64,000 nucleotides of DNA, from assembly GCA_963854835.1 (NCBI GenBank), contig OY978530.1, forward strand, positions 18,450,233 through 18,514,232, in the 5' to 3' direction. This stretch comes from Megamerina dolium. Its lineage: Eukaryota > Arthropoda > Insecta > Diptera > Megamerinidae. Made by a program: the position numbers and the translations under genes. Positions 60,852 to 64,000 of the stretch are shown in pieces; positions within the stretch are counted from its first letter, which is position 1, and every line of letters begins with the position of its first letter. The notes beneath the pieces are model-generated. The model ran no database searches, was not told the origin of the DNA, and saw only the letters and a program-made list of their open reading frames with translations.

Positions 60852-61788
60852 TAAATTCCAATATCCTGAACCAAGTGGTACAGCGTTAAATAAAGTCAGC
60901 AGAATAAGCAGAATTGAAATACTTGGACTGTTTGATATAACAGCAGCAATGCACAGTGTGTACATACAAGACTTAAGTGTTACGTTTTAATCTGGATAGT
61001 GAACGCCTATTGTTGACTCAGTTGTCGCGCATTTGACGATGGGTTACAGGGTGTCACTTAACGATATATCTTAGTACAATTGCATATAAAAAAAATCACA
61101 CTGTAAGATGTTGTTCATTGAATGTTGAGACAAAATGTACATACCAGACAAAACACGTGCATTGAGCTTCAATTTTGTAAATAATGCTGAAGTATAAACA
61201 TTTCATAGATAAGCACTTAATAAGAAGATTAAATCGTATCTCACACGAGTATAAAAAGGAAACACGATATCACCTCAACAACGCTGATGCTACAAAGGAG
61301 TAAGGTAATAACTATTCAAACATTGGATACCACGGTATATCACGGTGAGCAAGAAATCTACGTAGCACCGATGAAACAGAAGAAATTAGTCCTACAACTC
61401 AGCCAATTGCAACAATGGTCACACACATGTCACACCTGAAAACGCAAAGACGAAAGAGTGCAGTGCAGCGACAAAATTCCATATTCCAAATAAATCCTCT
61501 TCGACACGGAAAACAGTTTCAACATCGAGAACAAAATATACAGCAACGGCGGAGTTAGTAAGAACTTCGTCTAATCACAGTACAACAGAAGAAAGCGGCT
61601 CAACAGAAATAGGGAACCAAGAAAATCAGCATCCGAAGATGTAGGCTGTTAGTAGAAGTTAATAAATTATAAAAATAGGTATAGAAAGTTAAGATACACA
61701 TATAAATACACAGTACATACGTTTTAAAAATAAAAATAAATAAAAAAAAAAACTATCAATCTTTCAAAGTGATAATTTTTTTTTACTT
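60852..61788 (+). other. LTR-C 3' untranslated body
   Basis: Continuation of the LTR-C 3' region to the polypurine tract; no gene seen. It includes an AC-rich stretch (61400-61650) without a usable frame. Confidence 0.4.
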
Positions 61789-61801
61789 AAGGGGGGAGGC
61801 A
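61789..61801 (+). promoter_or_regulatory. Polypurine tract of LTR-C
   Basis: AAGGGGGGAGGCA, directly followed by the LTR start TGTTGTGAGCC. Confidence 0.8.
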
Positions 61802-61903
61802 TGTTGTGAGCCAAAATGGTACGTTCCTAATTTTTGTGTCTTGGCTCACTATGTTATAAAAGCATTCTAAATGTTATATTATATATAACTATTATTATAT
61901 GAG

Positions 61904-62228
61904 CTGTAGGTCGTGGTTCAATTCCCGCTGATGCATAACAAATTTAATATCGAAAAGATTTTTCTTTCAAACGGTACCCACCTGTCGGCAAGCAATTGGC
62001 AATTCTTCCGACAGTAACAACTTGCCATGAAAAAGCTTCTAAAAGAACTCTGTGACAAAGCTCAGAAAAAGTGATGTCACAAGGGTTCTGCCGTTCGGAA
62101 CCGGCTAAAATAAGTAGGTCCCTTCTAATACTGTCCAAAATTTAACACGCACAACAATAATGGAAGAGAAGTTCGGCCAATGAGCCCTTCGGGGTTTTAA
62201 GTGCCACATATTTATTTATTTTTTTTTT
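61904..62228 (+). repeat. SINE, 5'-truncated, inside LTR-C
   Basis: Starts CTGTAGGTCGTGGTTCAATT at the B-box side of the head and runs to the T/A-rich tail. ATTATTATAT occurs on both sides (61891-61900, 62229-62238), a clear target-site duplication. Confidence 0.9.
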
Positions 62229-62809
62229 ATTATTATATTTCATTACTATAATGTTATAACAACACTTATTATATTCTGTACTATATCATTATGCACATTA
62301 TATTATGTAATTAACATTAAACTGTAATAGCATCATAGTGGCTGAATGAGCATTACTGTATTATGTATAACGCAATGATCATTGTGTTACTTTGTTGGTA
62401 AAAATGCATAGTCATGGTTATATTGCACTACATTGCCATGGTTGTTGAAAAAGAAACAAAGTAAACAACAACCACGCATGCGTAATATTTAAAGCATAAA
62501 AATAAACTAAGCAACAACCATGCATACATAATATTTAACGCGTGCATAATATTTACAACAACAAGTTTAAATACAAATAATAATGATGATCTACTAAAAA
62601 GAAGAAATTGCAATGAATCGACCTACTTAAGAAATTGCAATTTCTTCAGAAATTCTTTTATTCAAAAATTTGGTTAAATTGTAAATTATGTTTACAATTT
62701 AACCAAATTTTATATTAGGCTATATAAACTAAGAGAGCTTTTGAAATGAAGTCAGTCAAAATAAGTTGATGACTCGAAGAGCGAGTTAGAGTAAATTAAG
62801 AGTAGAAAC

Positions 62810-62888
62810 CATATTGTGAAGGATATAACATCCTGTTAAATATGAAATCATATTGTGAAGGATATAACATCCTGTTAAATAAGAAATC
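62810..62888 (+). repeat. Two-copy 39-bp tandem repeat in LTR-C
   Basis: CATATTGTGAAGGATATAAC plus 19 more bases occurs twice in a row with one or two changes, and partial copies of ATTGTGAAG continue to about 63010. It may be a regulatory repeat upstream of the promoter; the function is unknown. Confidence 0.75.
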
Positions 62889-63155
62889 ACATTGTGAAGA
62901 AAAACAACATTGATAAAGCTATATTGTGAAGGATAAATTATATAGTCGAATAAGAGCTATTTTGTGTGAAAGAAAAATTACTTTGTCCAATAAATAAAGA
63001 CTATATTGTGAAAAGAAACATTATACTTTAGAAACATTATTGTGTAGTGCGAGAGAAGAATTACGGGAAGCAGAAGAGGAGAGACAGGGGTAAGTTCTAA
63101 GAAATAAGTTATCTAAGGAGAAGTTAGAGTTTTCGAAAGGAAGGTACAACATTTT

Positions 63156-63173
63156 GGCGCAGGCGGTAGGATA
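63156..63173 (+). promoter_or_regulatory. Primer binding site of the right-hand LTR-C element
   Basis: TGGCGCAGGCGGTAGGAT, three bases after the LTR end; same type as at 41749-41766. Confidence 0.7.
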
Positions 63174-63258
63174 CTGCGAAGTATCTTGTCAGACAAGATA
63201 TTATACGTTAAACGTTTAACTCAGTATTAGGATTCCATTGTTCCATCTGCTCCATCTG

Positions 63259-64000
63259 ATGGAGATTATTATCTCCTTAGACATTGTAATTCAGGAAGCC
63301 ACCACTTTTTTGTGGGATTTAATTAAGCAACATAGCACTTACGAGCAATACGAGCAATACGAGCTCATGAAATCGAAAGTACAACACGGCAAAGTACTAT
63401 CACCAGGAGAGGAGCTAGAAGCTACGTTATCTGAATTAGGGGACCTTTTAAAAACACAGGGTGAAGCAAGTCTAGCTGTGAAGGACAATTTGGACGTAGC
63501 AGAGGCGCAAATAAGAAACCTCAGGTTAAGGATTGTGAACCAAGGGTTGGAAGCTGAACGACATGACGTAAAGTACGTAGAAGAAATCAGGAGTTAGAAG
63601 GACTACTTAAGGAGAGAAATGTTTCTTAGAAATTACAGAAAAGAGACTCAGAAACTCGGTGGGCACTGAGCAATTAAGCGCTCTCCAGGCCCAAGTAAGA
63701 AATCTTGAAAGAGAACGCAGTTTAGCGGAAGATACACCTTTTCGCTGCCGTACACCTGTAAGGAAGATACTTATGAACCCACAGCCACAAACATCTGCCA
63801 ATTCGGATGAATTATATACACTTCTAAGGAACACATACCTAAAAGTAATCCAGTTAGAACCCATCACTCAGCAAATCCATTTTGCACGGCAATTACCACA
63901 GGAAAGTATAAGTGCATTCGCCAGAAGATTAGACGAGCTGAAAACCGCCGCAACCCAGTGTGTCAAAGTCTCATATGGGGGGAAAAGGAGACCAAGCACT
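63259..64000 (+). pseudogene. LTR-C gag, running off the window
   Basis: Start MEIIISLDIVIQEATTFLWD. Coiled-coil N-terminus as at 41633 (LSELGDLLKTQGEASLAVKD), to a frameshift and stop at 63595-63597. Other frames continue with the same plan (LQAQVRNLERERSL-like, FRCRTP), then a capsid start QIHFARQLPQESISAFARRL near 63870-63930 and on to the window's end. The stop at 63595 and at least one further shift make it broken as read. Confidence 0.75.

Larger units (their letters stand above)
61802..63152 (+). repeat. LTR-C shared by two element bodies
   Basis: Begins TGTTGTGAGCCAAAATGG after a polypurine tract and ends GGTACAACA before a primer site. It therefore acts as the 3' LTR of the left element and the 5' LTR of the right one. 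It holds a SINE (61904-62228) and a two-copy 39-bp tandem repeat (62810-62888). Without the SINE it is about 1.0 kb. Confidence 0.8.

Noticed and set aside
58741..61788. Envelope gene of the LTR-C element
   Set aside because: The position would fit, but I found no long frame, signal peptide, cleavage site or membrane anchor.

Overview
This window is insect DNA, most likely from a true fly and possibly a tephritid; that is an inference. It is AT-rich, full of (TA)n arrays, and dominated by the transposon families seen in fly genomes: Tc1/mariner of several clades, Jockey, LOA and RTE LINEs, gypsy-clade LTR elements and a tRNA-derived SINE. There is no complete single-copy host gene. The only host-like coding sequence is the 5' part of a mitochondrial carrier gene (SLC25A35-like, with introns), present three times in tandem at 20.7-26.1 kb.

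Layout. 0-4.3 kb: an LTR relic, a 567-bp MITE with a TTA duplication, and an irritans-type mariner holding a 5'-truncated Jockey LINE. 4.46-14.39 kb: a 9.9-kb gypsy-clade element on the minus strand (called LTR-A here) with a tRNA-Lys-type primer site and about 3.45-kb LTRs. Both LTRs carry the same DD41D transposon at the same place. Its body encodes a tiny RING-H2 protein just upstream of gag, and most of pol is missing; a SINE head bridges the gap. 14.5-20.3 kb: a SINE, a second mariner, a decayed integrase, an RTE LINE and a second MITE. 20.3-27.4 kb: the carrier array, interrupted by a Tc1-like transposon with an uninterrupted 346-codon transposase and closed by a solo LTR. 27.4-34 kb: a nest in which a gypsy-clade element (LTR-D, Gag with SAP domain, no RT) sits in a mariner, which sits in another LTR (LTR-B). 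34-46 kb: two more copies of the Tc1 family, a small DD41D derivative with perfect 30-bp terminal repeats and an open 236-codon ORF, pieces of the LTR-C family, SINEs and another solo LTR-D. 46-53.4 kb: two related LOA LINE copies around an LTR-B and gag. 53.4-64 kb: a SINE, a LINE endonuclease split by a small mariner, the pol of an LTR-C element, another Tc1 family, and an LTR-C followed directly by a second primer site and gag.

How the parts relate. LINEs, mariners and LTR elements are broken by each other, so relative ages can be read from the nesting. (TA)n arrays are the commonest landing site: LTR-A, two solo LTR-Ds and two Tc1 copies have (TA)n or ATAT flanks. Most reading frames are broken by single-base indels, several in homopolymers, so some breaks could be assembly errors. 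The most notable candidates are the retroelement RING-H2 ORF, the giant LTRs with a passenger transposon, and the SINE family whose 5' end can pair with a site 118 nt downstream like a tRNA acceptor stem. Identities come from motifs recognised by eye; no database search was possible.
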